In this document: piece after piece, positions 47,978 to 58,401 of the stretch
Numbering within the stretch: the first letter of the stretch is position 1
How the letters are laid out: each line of letters starts with the position of its first letter
Assembly: GCA_029219385.1 (NCBI GenBank)
Contig: JAQXTH010000023.1
Location: 1 to 64,000 of the forward strand
From: Prevotellaceae bacterium
GTDB taxonomy: Bacteria > Bacteroidota > Bacteroidia > Bacteroidales > Bacteroidaceae
Length of the DNA stretch: 64,000 nt
Direction of reading: 5' to 3'
Notes under the pieces: model-generated
Database searches by the model: none
What the model was told of the DNA's origin: nothing
Seen by the model: the letters and a program-made list of their open reading frames with translations, nothing else
Position numbers and translations under genes: made by a program

Positions 47978-49666
47978 ATGCCAACCAACACTGCTTTTAT
48001 CCGACATTCCAGCCTGACAACGGTTATAGTCATGGTTGTAATGATGATAATCTTTGTTTCGGGCAACTCATCCATGCGCCCCGACCTGATGGAAGTGCGC
48101 AATCTCGTGACTGCCCGCGAAATGGTCACCGACCACCATATCATGGTTCCCACAATGAATGGAGAATTGCGCCTTGAGAAACCACCTCTTCCCACATGGA
48201 TTGCAGCTGTTGTAGAATATGTATCTCCCGACAATATTGCAGCGCAGCGCACCGTCACCGCCATTATGGGTTGCCTGTGGGCATGGTGGCTCTATCTTTT
48301 GACATATCGGCTGACGCGTCGTCGCGATTTCGCTTTGGTCGCCATAATGGTGTTTGCAACCTGCTATCCCGTGGTTTTGCAATCGCGCACAGCCACATGG
48401 GATATATATTGCCACTCCTTCATGGCAGGTGCGATATACTACCTTTATCTCTTGTTCTACGAATCGCGTCGTGTCATCACAAATTCTCTATTGACCGGCT
48501 TGATGTTCGGGTTATCCTTGATGAGCAAAGGCCCCGTGGCTGCCTACGCCTTGTTTCTGCCATTTCTTATAGCGATTATATGGTATCGACAGCCGATATT
48601 AAAAGAAAAAAAACGGGGCATTTTTCTTGCAATAATAACTGCCGCCGTTGTGGGTTGCTGGTGGTATTTGTATCTACATATTTTTGCCACCGACCAACTC
48701 GCCCACGTAGTCGACAAAGAATCCGGTTCTTGGCTCAACCACAATGTGCGTCCTTGGTGGTATTATTGGCGATTTTTCTTGGAGACCGGCGTGTGGAGCT
48801 TTCTGATGCTCACCACATTTTTTATTTGTCTCAAACGCAACGACAACCTTTCGGGCCATACCTCGCGCCAATGGAGCATGTCACTCGTTTGGACATTCTC
48901 TGCCCTAATCCTGCTCTCGTTGTTGCCCGAGAAGAAAATGCGCTACCTTCTCCCCATGATGATGCCCTGCGCACTGGCAATGACCTACACTTTGTTCCAA
49001 ATCACCACCGATAAATCAATTCCTCGCTTCTTCTTTCTTCTCAACAAATGGTTGCTTGCAATCGCAACACTCTCACTACCGATTGTCTATTGCATCTTCA
49101 CATCTCCATCGGGCATTAAAGAACTGACAATAACAATCTTGTTTGCCGCAGGCTGTTTGGCAATCGCATTGTTTTTCGTCACCACACACCGACATGGCGG
49201 AGCAATGAGACTGGCGAGCGGAGTTTTCGCCCTATTTGCCATAACATCTATATTTGTATTGCCCGACACTGACAAATTCTTTGGCAACACAAATGCCCGT
49301 TCTGTCTCAACCCTCAAAAATGACTCGCTCTTAAAACAATTGCCTCTCTACTACATTGAGACACCCGACCACCATTTCCGCATAGACATGGTATATCTCA
49401 CCAACCATAAAATAACCCTGATTGATCACACCAAGGCCATTGACACTCTCAATGCCACCCTTGGAGCGGAACTGCTGCACCCATGCGCCCTGCTTGCCGA
49501 CTCTGCCACAGCCTCTGCGATAAAAAAAACAGCCCCTCTCCATAATATCACAATTGACGACCGAGGAGCGTTTGACGACAACATCAACGGGCGCAACAAA
49601 CGCCACCACAACACAGGCCTGCGCAACAACCTCATAATTCTAAAACCCGAAAACACCACCCCATGA
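47978..49666 (+). CDS. ArnT/PMT-like glycosyltransferase (GT39/GT83 type)
   Basis: N-terminal catalytic-loop-like MRPDLMEVRNLVTAREMVTDHHIMVPTMNGELRLEKPPLPTWIAAVVEYV; many TM segments. Confidence 0.92.
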   Translation: MPTNTAFIRHSSLTTVIVMVVMMIIFVSGNSSMRPDLMEVRNLVTAREMVTDHHIMVPTMNGELRLEKPPLPTWIAAVVEYVSPDNIAAQRTVTAIMGCLWAWWLYLLTYRLTRRRDFALVAIMVFATCYPVVLQSRTATWDIYCHSFMAGAIYYLYLLFYESRRVITNSLLTGLMFGLSLMSKGPVAAYALFLPFLIAIIWYRQPILKEKKRGIFLAIITAAVVGCWWYLYLHIFATDQLAHVVDKESGSWLNHNVRPWWYYWRFFLETGVWSFLMLTTFFICLKRNDNLSGHTSRQWSMSLVWTFSALILLSLLPEKKMRYLLPMMMPCALAMTYTLFQITTDKSIPRFFFLLNKWLLAIATLSLPIVYCIFTSPSGIKELTITILFAAGCLAIALFFVTTHRHGGAMRLASGVFALFAITSIFVLPDTDKFFGNTNARSVSTLKNDSLLKQLPLYYIETPDHHFRIDMVYLTNHKITLIDHTKAIDTLNATLGAELLHPCALLADSATASAIKKTAPLHNITIDDRGAFDDNINGRNKRHHNTGLRNNLIILKPENTTP

Positions 49667-50310
49667 GCAACATACTTATTTATAGTATCGGTTTTCTGTC
49701 ACAACTGCTCTTTTCCGCACGGACTCTGATTCAATGGCTCATGTCGGAGAAACAACACCGAGTTGTTTCACCATCGCTTTTCTGGATATTGAGTCTGATT
49801 GGAAGTGTTTTGCTCTTTTGCTATGGCTGGTTAAGAAACGATTTTTCAATCATGCTGGGCCAATCGCTCACATACTATATTTATATTTGGAATTTGAAAA
49901 GCAAAGGGGTTTGGCAACACGTCTTCTTGCCGGCAAGATGGATAACCTTGTTGCTGCCTCCCACAAGTATAACATGCCTGCTTGTTTATAACACTGATAT
50001 TTACGCCCGACTGTTTGGCAACACAGACATTCCTCTCTGTCTGCTGATATATGGCAGTGCCGGACAAGTTTTGTTCACATGCAGGTTTATATACCAATGG
50101 TGGTACAGCCACAAGCTTAAAAAATCAGTATTGCCTCTTGGCTTTTGGCTTATCAGTTTGGTGGGGTGCTTAATCATTGTCAGTTACGGAGTGTTCAGGC
50201 TTGACCCCGTCATAATAATTGGCCAGGCATTCGGTCTCGTTGTGTATAGTCGCAACATTATCATTTGGAAAAAAGAAAAAACCTCATCTAAAAACCAACC
50301 CTCGCAATAA
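49663..50310 (+). CDS. Lipid-A-biosynthesis N-terminal domain (LAB_N) membrane protein
   Basis: GFLSQLLFSARTLIQWLMSEKQHRVVSPSLFWILSLIGSVLLFCYGWLRNDFSIMLGQSLTYYIYIWNL and a second related half GQVLFTCRFIYQWWYSHKLKKSVLPLGFWLISLVGCLI. Confidence 0.92.
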   Translation: MSNILIYSIGFLSQLLFSARTLIQWLMSEKQHRVVSPSLFWILSLIGSVLLFCYGWLRNDFSIMLGQSLTYYIYIWNLKSKGVWQHVFLPARWITLLLPPTSITCLLVYNTDIYARLFGNTDIPLCLLIYGSAGQVLFTCRFIYQWWYSHKLKKSVLPLGFWLISLVGCLIIVSYGVFRLDPVIIIGQAFGLVVYSRNIIIWKKEKTSSKNQPSQ

Positions 50311-50390
50311 ACAACATTATAAACATAAATACCAGGAAAAACATTCCACTAACAATTCTCACCGTTTTGGTTTTAATATCGATTTTCATT

Positions 50391-50423
50391 AAGGCCGGAT
50401 ACCTTGTTTGGTATTCGGCCTTT
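50391..50423. terminator. Terminator between convergent LAB_N and ispH
   Basis: aaggccggatacc-ttgttt-ggtattcggcctttttatt. Confidence 0.8.
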
Positions 50424-50467
50424 TTATTAAACCCAAATCGGGTTAAAGAAATGTGAAAACAGCATGA

Positions 50468-51331
50468 TTATTTTCCCCTTAGATTATCGAGCATCGCCTC
50501 GCGACACTGCTCCATGAGCCACTTGGGAGTGGAGGTAGCACCACAAATGCCGAGCGAGGAAAAACGCCCCAAAGTTTCAAAATCCATATCGTCGGGGCCC
50601 TCCGCAAAAAAGGTGTGAGGATTTACGCGTTTGCAAGCCTCAAACAACACTTTCCCGTTGCTGCTCTTCCTGCCGCATACAAACAAAACAGCCTCGTGGC
50701 GCGAAGCAAACTCTATCATGCGCGGAATGCGGTTGCTCACTCGCCGACATATCGTGTCGTAGGAACTAAACGTGGCCGGAGCAACAATGCGCTCGCGAAT
50801 CAGTCGCTCTATCTTTTGAAACTCCGACAAGGGTTTTGTTGTTTGGGAAAACAAGCAAACATCGCGCTCGAAATCAATCTTGCTTATATCGTGGGGACCG
50901 GAAAGAACAATTGCATGACCCTCGGTCTGCCCCACAAGTCCCAAGACCTCAGCATGACCCGGTTTGCCAAAAATAACAATCTGCTCGTTGGGGTTAGAGC
51001 AATATCTTGCCCTGATGCGCTGCTGCAACTGCAAAACAACGGGACAAGTGGCATCGATTATTTCAATATTGTTTTGCCTGCACAACAAATATGTAGAGGG
51101 AGGTTCGCCGTGGGCCCTGAACATCACTTTGGCCTCCTCAAGATTCTCGAGTTGCGACTTGTCAACCGATTTAAGCCCCATTGCTCCCAGGCGTTCACAC
51201 TCCTTTCCGTTGTGAACAATGTCTCCAAGACAATAGAGCGTCTCTCCGTTGGCGAGTTCCTCCTCTGCCTTGCGTATGGCCGTAGTCACGCCAAAACAAA
51301 AACCCGAATTTTCGTCGATTTCAATATACAT
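50468..51331 (-). CDS. ispH: 4-hydroxy-3-methylbut-2-enyl diphosphate reductase
   Basis: GFCFGVTTAIRKAEEEL; FRAHGEPPS; DATCPVVLQLQ; ATSTPKWLMEQC. Confidence 0.96.
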   Translation of the reverse strand: MYIEIDENSGFCFGVTTAIRKAEEELANGETLYCLGDIVHNGKECERLGAMGLKSVDKSQLENLEEAKVMFRAHGEPPSTYLLCRQNNIEIIDATCPVVLQLQQRIRARYCSNPNEQIVIFGKPGHAEVLGLVGQTEGHAIVLSGPHDISKIDFERDVCLFSQTTKPLSEFQKIERLIRERIVAPATFSSYDTICRRVSNRIPRMIEFASRHEAVLFVCGRKSSNGKVLFEACKRVNPHTFFAEGPDDMDFETLGRFSSLGICGATSTPKWLMEQCREAMLDNLRGK

Positions 51332-51343
51332 ATCACGAAGAAA

Positions 51344-52036
51344 TCAATTGCCGACTCTCTCGTTAAACAACGCAAGCAACATGACAAACTGCTCCTCCCT
51401 GCTGAGATTGGTATTGTCAAACACCACGGCGTCGGCTGCCTGTCGCAGAGGAGACTCCTCTCGGTGGGTGTCTATATAGTCACGCTCTGAGATATTGCGA
51501 GCTACCTCTTCGAGAGAAACCTCCATGCCTTTTGCTTTTAATTCTTCATAGCGTCTCATGGCCCTCACCTCGGGCGAAGCCGTCACAAAAATCTTTAATT
51601 GAGCATCGGGAAACACCGTTGTACCAATATCGCGACCGTCCATCACCACGCCGCCGTCATGTCCCATCTCTTGTTGCAACCTAACCATGTGGCGACGCAC
51701 AAAGGGCAGAGCGGCAACGATACTGACTCTTGAAGAGACCTCCATGGAGCGTATCTCGTTTTCAACATTTTGGTTGTTGAGAAAAGTCTCTGTTGCTCCC
51801 GTTGCAGGATTGTTTTGTTGAGAAACGCGCGTCTCGGCCAAAAGCTCCTCGAGTCGCGGAGCATCGAGATTATTGTTTTCGTCGAAGAGGTTGTTGCGCA
51901 ACGCTACCAATGTTGCAGCCCTATACATGGCTCCGGTGTCGACAAACACATATCCTATGCGTTTTGCCAATGCCTTTGCCATAGTGCTTTTGCCACACGA
52001 AGAATATCCGTCTATGGCTATGGTGATCTTTTTCAT
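51344..52036 (-). CDS. cmk: Cytidylate kinase
   Basis: ITIAIDGYSSCGKSTMAKALAKRIGYVFVDTGAMYRAAT; VVMDGRDIGTTVFPDA. Confidence 0.96.
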   Translation of the reverse strand: MKKITIAIDGYSSCGKSTMAKALAKRIGYVFVDTGAMYRAATLVALRNNLFDENNNLDAPRLEELLAETRVSQQNNPATGATETFLNNQNVENEIRSMEVSSRVSIVAALPFVRRHMVRLQQEMGHDGGVVMDGRDIGTTVFPDAQLKIFVTASPEVRAMRRYEELKAKGMEVSLEEVARNISERDYIDTHREESPLRQAADAVVFDNTNLSREEQFVMLLALFNERVGN

Positions 52037-52053
52037 ATTTCTTTATTTATTTC

Positions 52054-53034
52054 CTAAAAACTATATGACAGGTTAAACAATAGAGAGCTGGCATCTACAT
52101 GATATTTCGCCCATGTCACTCCGAGTTTCAATTTGTTTGTTTGCAAACCTCCTCCAATCGACAAGCCGGCACCATGAGCAGAACCCGCTGCTTTGAGTTC
52201 GTTGGCGCGTCTGAAATTATATCCCGCAGCAATATAGATACTTTCCGTTGGAATAAAATCAACGCCGATCACGATGTGGTTGGTGAGTTTGCGCCCAAAA
52301 CTCGTCTTGCCCTCGGGATTGAAATAATATCGGTCGCTCCAGCGAGTCAGGTCTTTCAGCGTCAGCGAAAAACGAAAGGGAGCGTATGCCATTCTTTGGC
52401 TGAAACCCACCTGGAGGTCAAAAGGAAGATGAGACTTGTCGTCTTCATAAAACGAAGACAACTGCGCACCGATATTCTTTGCCACAATGCCGGCCGAGAA
52501 ACCTTTGTCGTCGTCATTATAATGCAAGCCCAAGTCAACTCCCACCGCTGTTGATGAATAGTCGGCATACTTGGAAGTTATGAAACGCCCCGTGGCTCCA
52601 CCTACCCAATGCTCACCCATCGTGTAACTGTAGAGAACAGAGATATCAATATCTTTAGCTGAAAAAGAACCCAAGATGTTTCCGTCTTCATCGGTTTCGT
52701 CGGTTGAACCATAATCAAACATTCGGGCAGTGAGGGCAACGGTATGTCTCACGTCAAACACCTTCACAAATGCAGCACTCATTGCTTTTGCATCGGCAAC
52801 GTATGTCATATAGTTCACATTGAGCGAATTGTCGTTGACAGCTGCCGCTTGGGCAGGATTGGAGAAAACCAAAGAGGGGTCGTCAAGTTTCAACGAAACA
52901 TTGTCACCTCCCAATGCGGCAACATGAGCCGACACCGGTATCTTGAGAAAATTAAAAACCGACGAAGCCTCCTGAGACCTCGAAGCTACGGCAATTGCCG
53001 AAATTATAAAAAAAAAGAGAGCTTTTCTCATCAA
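52054..53034 (-). CDS. porQ: Type IX secretion system protein PorQ-like
   Basis: FLKIPVSAHVAALGGDNVSLKLDDPSLVFSNPA; outer-membrane beta-barrel pattern; porQ-cmk-ispH order. Confidence 0.88.
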   Translation of the reverse strand: MMRKALFFFIISAIAVASRSQEASSVFNFLKIPVSAHVAALGGDNVSLKLDDPSLVFSNPAQAAAVNDNSLNVNYMTYVADAKAMSAAFVKVFDVRHTVALTARMFDYGSTDETDEDGNILGSFSAKDIDISVLYSYTMGEHWVGGATGRFITSKYADYSSTAVGVDLGLHYNDDDKGFSAGIVAKNIGAQLSSFYEDDKSHLPFDLQVGFSQRMAYAPFRFSLTLKDLTRWSDRYYFNPEGKTSFGRKLTNHIVIGVDFIPTESIYIAAGYNFRRANELKAAGSAHGAGLSIGGGLQTNKLKLGVTWAKYHVDASSLLFNLSYSF

Positions 53035-53051
53035 TAGTCAAAATTTGTGTT

Positions 53052-53059
53052 CAAAGTTA
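53052..53059 (-). promoter_or_regulatory. -7 box TAACTTTG for porQ
   Basis: caaagtta on + strand about 20 bp upstream of the start. Confidence 0.55.
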
Positions 53060-53080
53060 CTCTATTTAAAATAACTGACG

Positions 53081-53088
53081 TAATTTTG
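53081..53088 (+). promoter_or_regulatory. -7 box TAATTTTG upstream of the second TonB gene
   Basis: TAATTTTGC about 95 bp upstream of the ATG. Confidence 0.5.
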
Positions 53089-53181
53089 CGCTGATAAAAA
53101 TCGGTTTACCCCCTATAATCTTGGAGTTTTGCCACATTTTTACAACACAACACACGTTTTTAGGAGTAGAAAAAAATCAAA

Positions 53182-53958
53182 ATGCCGGGCAACGAGATAT
53201 TAAGCAAATCATGGTGTGACAAGGTCTTTGAACACCACAACAAAGACTATGGGGCATATCGCCTGCGCCAAACTACAGGACGACGCAATGCCCTCGCGCT
53301 CGGCTGTTTGGCAATGCTGATTGCCTTGATAGCCGTACCGATTGTGATTGTCTCGCTGATAATGTCAAAGCCCGTAGTTTACAAAAAGCTCGACCAAACC
53401 GTGCAACGCATAGACGGAGTTAAAATAAAAGAGGCTCGACCCATCAGAAAACCGGCAAAAAAAACTGAACCCGAAACAGGAGAAAAAGAAGTGAACATTG
53501 TCGACATTGATCCCATAGAAAATGTGCTCGACATTGTGCCCGAAGAAATAGCCGAAGAAGAAGAAATCATTCAAACCAAGCCCGACTCACTGTCAACAAT
53601 CCTAAAAGAGCAACACCTCGATGTGGCACACGGTGAAGAGCGCACCGAAGGTCTCATCGTCGACTCCATTCCCCACTACCCCGGAGGCATTGCCGGCTTC
53701 ATGAAATGGCTCGACTCAACAATGGTCTACCCCCCGGCCTGCATCAGAGAAAAAATCGAAGGAACCGTTGTGGTCGCTTTTATTGTTGACACCGACGGAC
53801 ACATAAACAACCCAAGAGTAATTAAGAGTGCACATCGCCACCTCAACAACGAGGCTCTGCGCACTCTGCATCTCATGAAACCCTGGAAACCCGCCACCAA
53901 ACACGGCAAAGCCATCAGGGCGCAAGTCACTGTGCCAATTGTCTTTTCCTTAGACTGA
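53182..53958 (+). CDS. Energy transducer TonB family protein
   Basis: KSWCDKVFEHHNKDYGAYRLRQTTGRRNA; C-terminal VYPPACIREKIEGTVVVAFIVDTDGHINNPRVIKS. Confidence 0.92.
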   Translation: MPGNEILSKSWCDKVFEHHNKDYGAYRLRQTTGRRNALALGCLAMLIALIAVPIVIVSLIMSKPVVYKKLDQTVQRIDGVKIKEARPIRKPAKKTEPETGEKEVNIVDIDPIENVLDIVPEEIAEEEEIIQTKPDSLSTILKEQHLDVAHGEERTEGLIVDSIPHYPGGIAGFMKWLDSTMVYPPACIREKIEGTVVVAFIVDTDGHINNPRVIKSAHRHLNNEALRTLHLMKPWKPATKHGKAIRAQVTVPIVFSLD

Positions 53959-53978
53959 ACAACATAATTTTTATAACC

Positions 53979-54953
53979 ATGTATAATCACCGACAAATTC
54001 TCTCGATGGTAAACGATGCCATCGCCAACATTCAATATCCCACCCAACCACCGGGACTGTATGAACCCATAAGATATGTGCTTTCCATTGGTGGAAAGCG
54101 CATAAGGCCTGTCTTTATGTTGCTTGCCTCACAAGCACAATCGGGTAATATAAAAAACATAATGCCTGCAGCCATCGGCGTTGAGACCTACCACAACTAC
54201 ACGCTGCTCCACGACGACCTTATGGATCGTGCCGACATGCGTCGCGGTATGCCCACCGTTCATCGCAAATGGGATAGCAACACTGCCATTCTCTCGGGCG
54301 ACTCCATGCTTGTTTTGGCACTCAAATATATTCACTCTGCCAACGCCCACAAAGTTGAAGAAGCCACCGACGTGTTTCTCAAAACTGCCCTTGAAATAGG
54401 CGAGGGACAACAATACGACATGAACTTTGAAACGCGCCTCGATGTCACTCCCTCGGAATACATAGAAATGATACGGCTCAAAACCTCCGTGCTGATTGCC
54501 TGTTCACTCAAAATGGGAGCCATGCTCGCCGGAGCCGACAATAAAATATGTGAGCAACTATATGATTTCGGCGAACAAATCGGACTTGCCTTCCAACTTC
54601 AAGACGATCTGCTCGATGTCTATGGCAATCCCGACATATTCGGAAAACGCATTGGCGGAGACATTCTTTGCAACAAAAAAACTTTCTTGCTCATAAGCGC
54701 ATTTCTCCATGCCGACAACAAACAGAAAGAAAGGCTCACGCAACTCGTCAACATGACCAACTTTGACGAGCAACAGAAAATCAAAGAAGTCACCGACATC
54801 TACAACCAACTCAACATTAAAGACTATACCTCAGAAAATATTGCCCGTTATTTCGACAAAGCAAAAGAAATAATAGACAACATCGACCTGCCCCAAGCAG
54901 GCAAACAACCTATATGGGACTTTGCCCGACAACTTGTGAACCGCAACTTCTGA
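53979..54953 (+). CDS. Polyprenyl synthetase family protein
   Basis: GGKRIRPVFMLLA; LLHDDLMDRADMRRGMPTVH; FQLQDDLLDVYG. Confidence 0.95.
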   Translation: MYNHRQILSMVNDAIANIQYPTQPPGLYEPIRYVLSIGGKRIRPVFMLLASQAQSGNIKNIMPAAIGVETYHNYTLLHDDLMDRADMRRGMPTVHRKWDSNTAILSGDSMLVLALKYIHSANAHKVEEATDVFLKTALEIGEGQQYDMNFETRLDVTPSEYIEMIRLKTSVLIACSLKMGAMLAGADNKICEQLYDFGEQIGLAFQLQDDLLDVYGNPDIFGKRIGGDILCNKKTFLLISAFLHADNKQKERLTQLVNMTNFDEQQKIKEVTDIYNQLNIKDYTSENIARYFDKAKEIIDNIDLPQAGKQPIWDFARQLVNRNF

Positions 54954-54991
54954 CAACTTTTCCCTCCCCCTCCCCACACAAAAAAGCCACC

Positions 54992-55792
54992 ATGTTTATC
55001 GACACCCACGCCCATATCTACGAAGAAGAATTCAACGAAGACATAGCTCAAACCATAGAGAGAGCCATTGCCGCCGGAGCCCGCAAGATACTCTTGCCGC
55101 CAACCAACGAAGTCTCAACACTCAAGGCCGTGGCTTTAGCCAAACGCTATCCGGACATCTGCCACCCAATGATAGGGCTTCACCCCGAAGACGTCTCCGA
55201 TGACTATCCCACCACATTGAAACGCCTCAAAAAAATTCTTGAAGACGATCTTGCCACCCCCTCACCACAATTTGTGGCGATTGGAGAAGTGGGTCTCGAC
55301 TATTATTGGGACAAAACTCACAAAGAAGAACAACAACAGGCCTTTATCACACAAATAGAATGGGCGGCAACCCACAACCTGCCTCTCATGATACACTCGC
55401 GCTCAGCCAACGGCGACCTGCTGAAATGTCTCAAACCATGGCGCGACAAACTCCACAGAGGTGGCGTGTTTCATTGTTTCTCCGGCTCTATCGAAGAAGC
55501 TCGGGAATTGTTACGTTTCCACCCCGATTTTTATCTTGGCATAGGCGGAATAATTACATTCAAAAATTCCACTCTACCTCAAGTTGTCGCCCAACTGCCA
55601 TTAGAGCGTATCGTTTTAGAAACAGACTCGCCATATATGGCTCCGGTGCCAAAGAGAGGAAAACGCAACGAGCCCTCATTTATTCCATATATAATAGAAA
55701 AGATTTCACAAACAAAGGGTGTTGACCCGTCGGTTATAGAACGCGTCACCACCCATAATGCCATGAAACTTTTCTTTCCCAAACAGGCATAA
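54992..55792 (+). CDS. TatD-family metal-dependent hydrolase
   Basis: MFIDTHAHIYEEEF; IGEVGLDYYWDKT; HSRSANGDLL; LETDSPYMAPVPKRGKRNEPSFI. Confidence 0.95.
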   Translation: MFIDTHAHIYEEEFNEDIAQTIERAIAAGARKILLPPTNEVSTLKAVALAKRYPDICHPMIGLHPEDVSDDYPTTLKRLKKILEDDLATPSPQFVAIGEVGLDYYWDKTHKEEQQQAFITQIEWAATHNLPLMIHSRSANGDLLKCLKPWRDKLHRGGVFHCFSGSIEEARELLRFHPDFYLGIGGIITFKNSTLPQVVAQLPLERIVLETDSPYMAPVPKRGKRNEPSFIPYIIEKISQTKGVDPSVIERVTTHNAMKLFFPKQA

Positions 55793-55839
55793 AAAGCCCC
55801 ACTACTCCCTTAAATTCACATTGACCGCCAAACAATTCA

Positions 55840-56787
55840 CTACAAAGGATAGTTTTCCGTGTCAAACAACACCGTCGACAGATAGCGCTCGCCCGTGTCA
55901 GGCAACACCGCCACAATCGTCTTGCCCTTATTTTCGGGGCGCAAAGCCAATTTGCGTGCAGCAGCAACAGCGGCACCCGACGATATGCCCACCAAAAGCC
56001 CCTCTGAAGAAGCCACAAGACGACCGGTGAGAATGGCATCGTCGTTTTCAACCGTCACCACTTCGTCAACAACCGAAGCATTGTATGTGTCAGGCACGAA
56101 ACCTGCACCAATGCCCTGTATCTTGTGAGGTCCGGCACTGCCTCCCGACAACACCGGTGACGAAGCCGGCTCAACGGCCACCACCCTTATGGCAGGATTT
56201 AACTCCTTGAGCCTCTTGCCCGTTCCGCTCACGGTGCCACCCGTTCCGACACCGGCAACAAGAATGTCTATCTTGCCGTTTGTGTCGCGCCAAATCTCTT
56301 CGGCCGTCGTCTTATAATGAATGGCAGGGTTGGCAGGATTCTTAAACTGCTGCAAAATCACAGCACCCTCAATTTCCTCCTTCAACTGATTGGCCCGGGC
56401 AATGGCTCCCTTCATTCCATCTTTGCCCGGAGTGAGTTCCACCCTTGCACCATACGCCTTCACGAGGTTGCGACGCTCAACCGACATCGTATCGGGCATG
56501 GTCAGTATCAACTTGTAACCGCGTGCCGCACTGACAAAAGCAAGCCCCACGCCCGTGTTGCCCGAAGTAGGTTCGATGATTGTGGCCCCCGGTTTGAGTA
56601 TTCCCTCGCGTTCTGCCTCGTCTATCATATTGAGAGCCACGCGATCTTTAACACTGCCCGCAGGATTGAAATATTCCAACTTGGCCACTATCGTGGCACC
56701 AAGATTTTGTGAAACACCATAAGAGGCCAACTCCAACAAAGGAGTATTGCCTACAAGCTCCGTGATTTTTTTTGCTATTCCCGACAT
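55840..56787 (-). CDS. cysK: Cysteine synthase A
   Basis: [48 protein letters not shown]. Confidence 0.97.
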   Translation of the reverse strand: MSGIAKKITELVGNTPLLELASYGVSQNLGATIVAKLEYFNPAGSVKDRVALNMIDEAEREGILKPGATIIEPTSGNTGVGLAFVSAARGYKLILTMPDTMSVERRNLVKAYGARVELTPGKDGMKGAIARANQLKEEIEGAVILQQFKNPANPAIHYKTTAEEIWRDTNGKIDILVAGVGTGGTVSGTGKRLKELNPAIRVVAVEPASSPVLSGGSAGPHKIQGIGAGFVPDTYNASVVDEVVTVENDDAILTGRLVASSEGLLVGISSGAAVAAARKLALRPENKGKTIVAVLPDTGERYLSTVLFDTENYPL

Positions 56788-56823
56788 AATTGTATGTTTT
56801 TAAGTTGTTATAATTGTGTTTTA

Positions 56824-56831
56824 CAAAATTA
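56824..56831 (-). promoter_or_regulatory. -7 box TAATTTTG for cysK
   Basis: caaaatta on + strand about 37 bp upstream of the start. Confidence 0.5.
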
Positions 56832-56899
56832 AATTTATTCTTTAATAACTCCAAGAAAATATTCTATAAAAGAAAAAACTCTTTAAAAATATAAAATCT

Positions 56900-56939
56900 C
56901 TTAGACTTTTAGACTTTTAGACTCTTAGACTTTTAGACT
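56900..56939. repeat. Five tandem 8-bp repeats (minus-strand AGTCTAAR) covering the end of metY
   Basis: cttagact tttagact tttagact cttagact tttagact. Confidence 0.92.
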
Positions 56940-58217
56940 TTCAAATGCCTGCTCAAGATCAGCAATAATATCGTCTATATGCTCCACACCGATCGACAAT
57001 CTCACCGTTGTTGGAGTGATATGCTGGGCTGCCAATTCCTCGGGACTCAACTGAGAGTGGGTTGTCGTATAAGGATGTATCACCAAACTCTTCACGTCGG
57101 CCACGTTGGCAAGAAGCGAAAAAATCTTTAGCGAGTCAATAAAACGCCAGGCATCATCTTGCGTGCCGTCAATCTCAAACGAGAAAATCGAACCACCACC
57201 ATTGGGGAAATATTTCAAATAATGCGCGTGGTCGGCACGCTCGGGAAACGAGGGGTGAGACACACTCTTCACCCTCGGGTGGTTTTTAAGATACGCCACC
57301 ACCTTGAGAGCATTCTCCACATGGCGCTCTATGCGCAGTGGCAAAGACTCCACGCCCTGCAACAAAACCCACGCATTAAAAGGACTGATCGTGGCACCCG
57401 TGTCTCTCAGCAACACGGCTCTCACCCTCGTAACAAAAGCCGCCGGCCCTGCCACGTCGACAAACACGGCACCATGATATGAGGGGTCGGGCTTTGCAAG
57501 CGTCGGAAACCTGTCGGCATTTGCCTTATAATCAAACCTACCGGCATCGACGATAACACCACCCAGACTCGAACCGTGACCACCGATAAACTTGGTTGCC
57601 GAGTGAACCACAATGTCTGCACCATATTCTATCGGGCGAACCAAAATCGGAGCAAAAGTATTGTCAACAACAAGCAAAGCATTGTGGCGATGAGCAATGT
57701 CGGCCACAGCCTCAATATCAGCTACGTCGCTGTTGGGGTTACCCAAAGTCTCGATATACACCACCTTTGTTTCGGGGCGGATTGCCGCTTCGAGCGCAGC
57801 GAGGTCATTGGGATTTACAATAGAATATTCCACGCCCCAAGACGAAAGCGTGTGAGTAATCAAATTATATGTGCCACCATAGAGATTGTCGGCCGCAACC
57901 ACATGGTCGCCCAGCAACAACACGTTTTGCAAAGTATAAGTAATGGCAGCGGCTCCCGAAGCCACGGCCAAACCTGCCACGCCACCCTCGAGAGCAGCCA
58001 CGCGCGCCTCAAACACACCCTGCGTGGAGTTGGTCAGTCGACCATAGATATTTCCCGCGTCGCGCAGATTGAAGCGATCCGATGCGTGTTGTGAATTGCG
58101 AAACACATACGAAGTGGTCTGATAGATAGGCACCGCTCTTGCGTCAGAAGCGGGGTCGGCTGTTTCCTGCCCTACATGAAGGGCCAAAGTCTCCAAATGT
58201 AATTTCCCTGTTGCCAT
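56925..58217 (-). CDS. metY: O-acetylhomoserine aminocarboxypropyltransferase (sulfhydrylase)
   Basis: LHLETLALHVGQETADPASDARAVPIYQTTSYVF; HSATKFIGGHGSSLGGVIVD; start at MATGKLHLE preferred. Confidence 0.95.
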   Translation of the reverse strand: MATGKLHLETLALHVGQETADPASDARAVPIYQTTSYVFRNSQHASDRFNLRDAGNIYGRLTNSTQGVFEARVAALEGGVAGLAVASGAAAITYTLQNVLLLGDHVVAADNLYGGTYNLITHTLSSWGVEYSIVNPNDLAALEAAIRPETKVVYIETLGNPNSDVADIEAVADIAHRHNALLVVDNTFAPILVRPIEYGADIVVHSATKFIGGHGSSLGGVIVDAGRFDYKANADRFPTLAKPDPSYHGAVFVDVAGPAAFVTRVRAVLLRDTGATISPFNAWVLLQGVESLPLRIERHVENALKVVAYLKNHPRVKSVSHPSFPERADHAHYLKYFPNGGGSIFSFEIDGTQDDAWRFIDSLKIFSLLANVADVKSLVIHPYTTTHSQLSPEELAAQHITPTTVRLSIGVEHIDDIIADLEQAFESLKV

Positions 58218-58295
58218 AGTCTTTTGATTTTTTTGTTTATGAATAATAAATTGTTTCCTCTTTGCGTTGATTACGTTGAGATCTTTTTTCGGTTG

Positions 58296-58303
58296 CAAAA
58301 TTA
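58296..58303 (-). promoter_or_regulatory. -7 box TAATTTTG for metY
   Basis: caaaatta on + strand in the divergent metY/Lrp intergenic region. Confidence 0.5.
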
Positions 58304-58354
58304 CAGCAACAGAAAATCTTCCGCAAGCCGCTTTGAAAATTAAGAATAAAAACC

Positions 58355-58362
58355 TATTTTTG
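58355..58362 (+). promoter_or_regulatory. -7 box TATTTTTG for the Lrp-family gene
   Basis: TATTTTTGC about 40 bp upstream of the ATG. Confidence 0.5.
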
Positions 58363-58401
58363 CACTCCAAAACAACACAAATATTCCAAACAACACCACT
58401 T

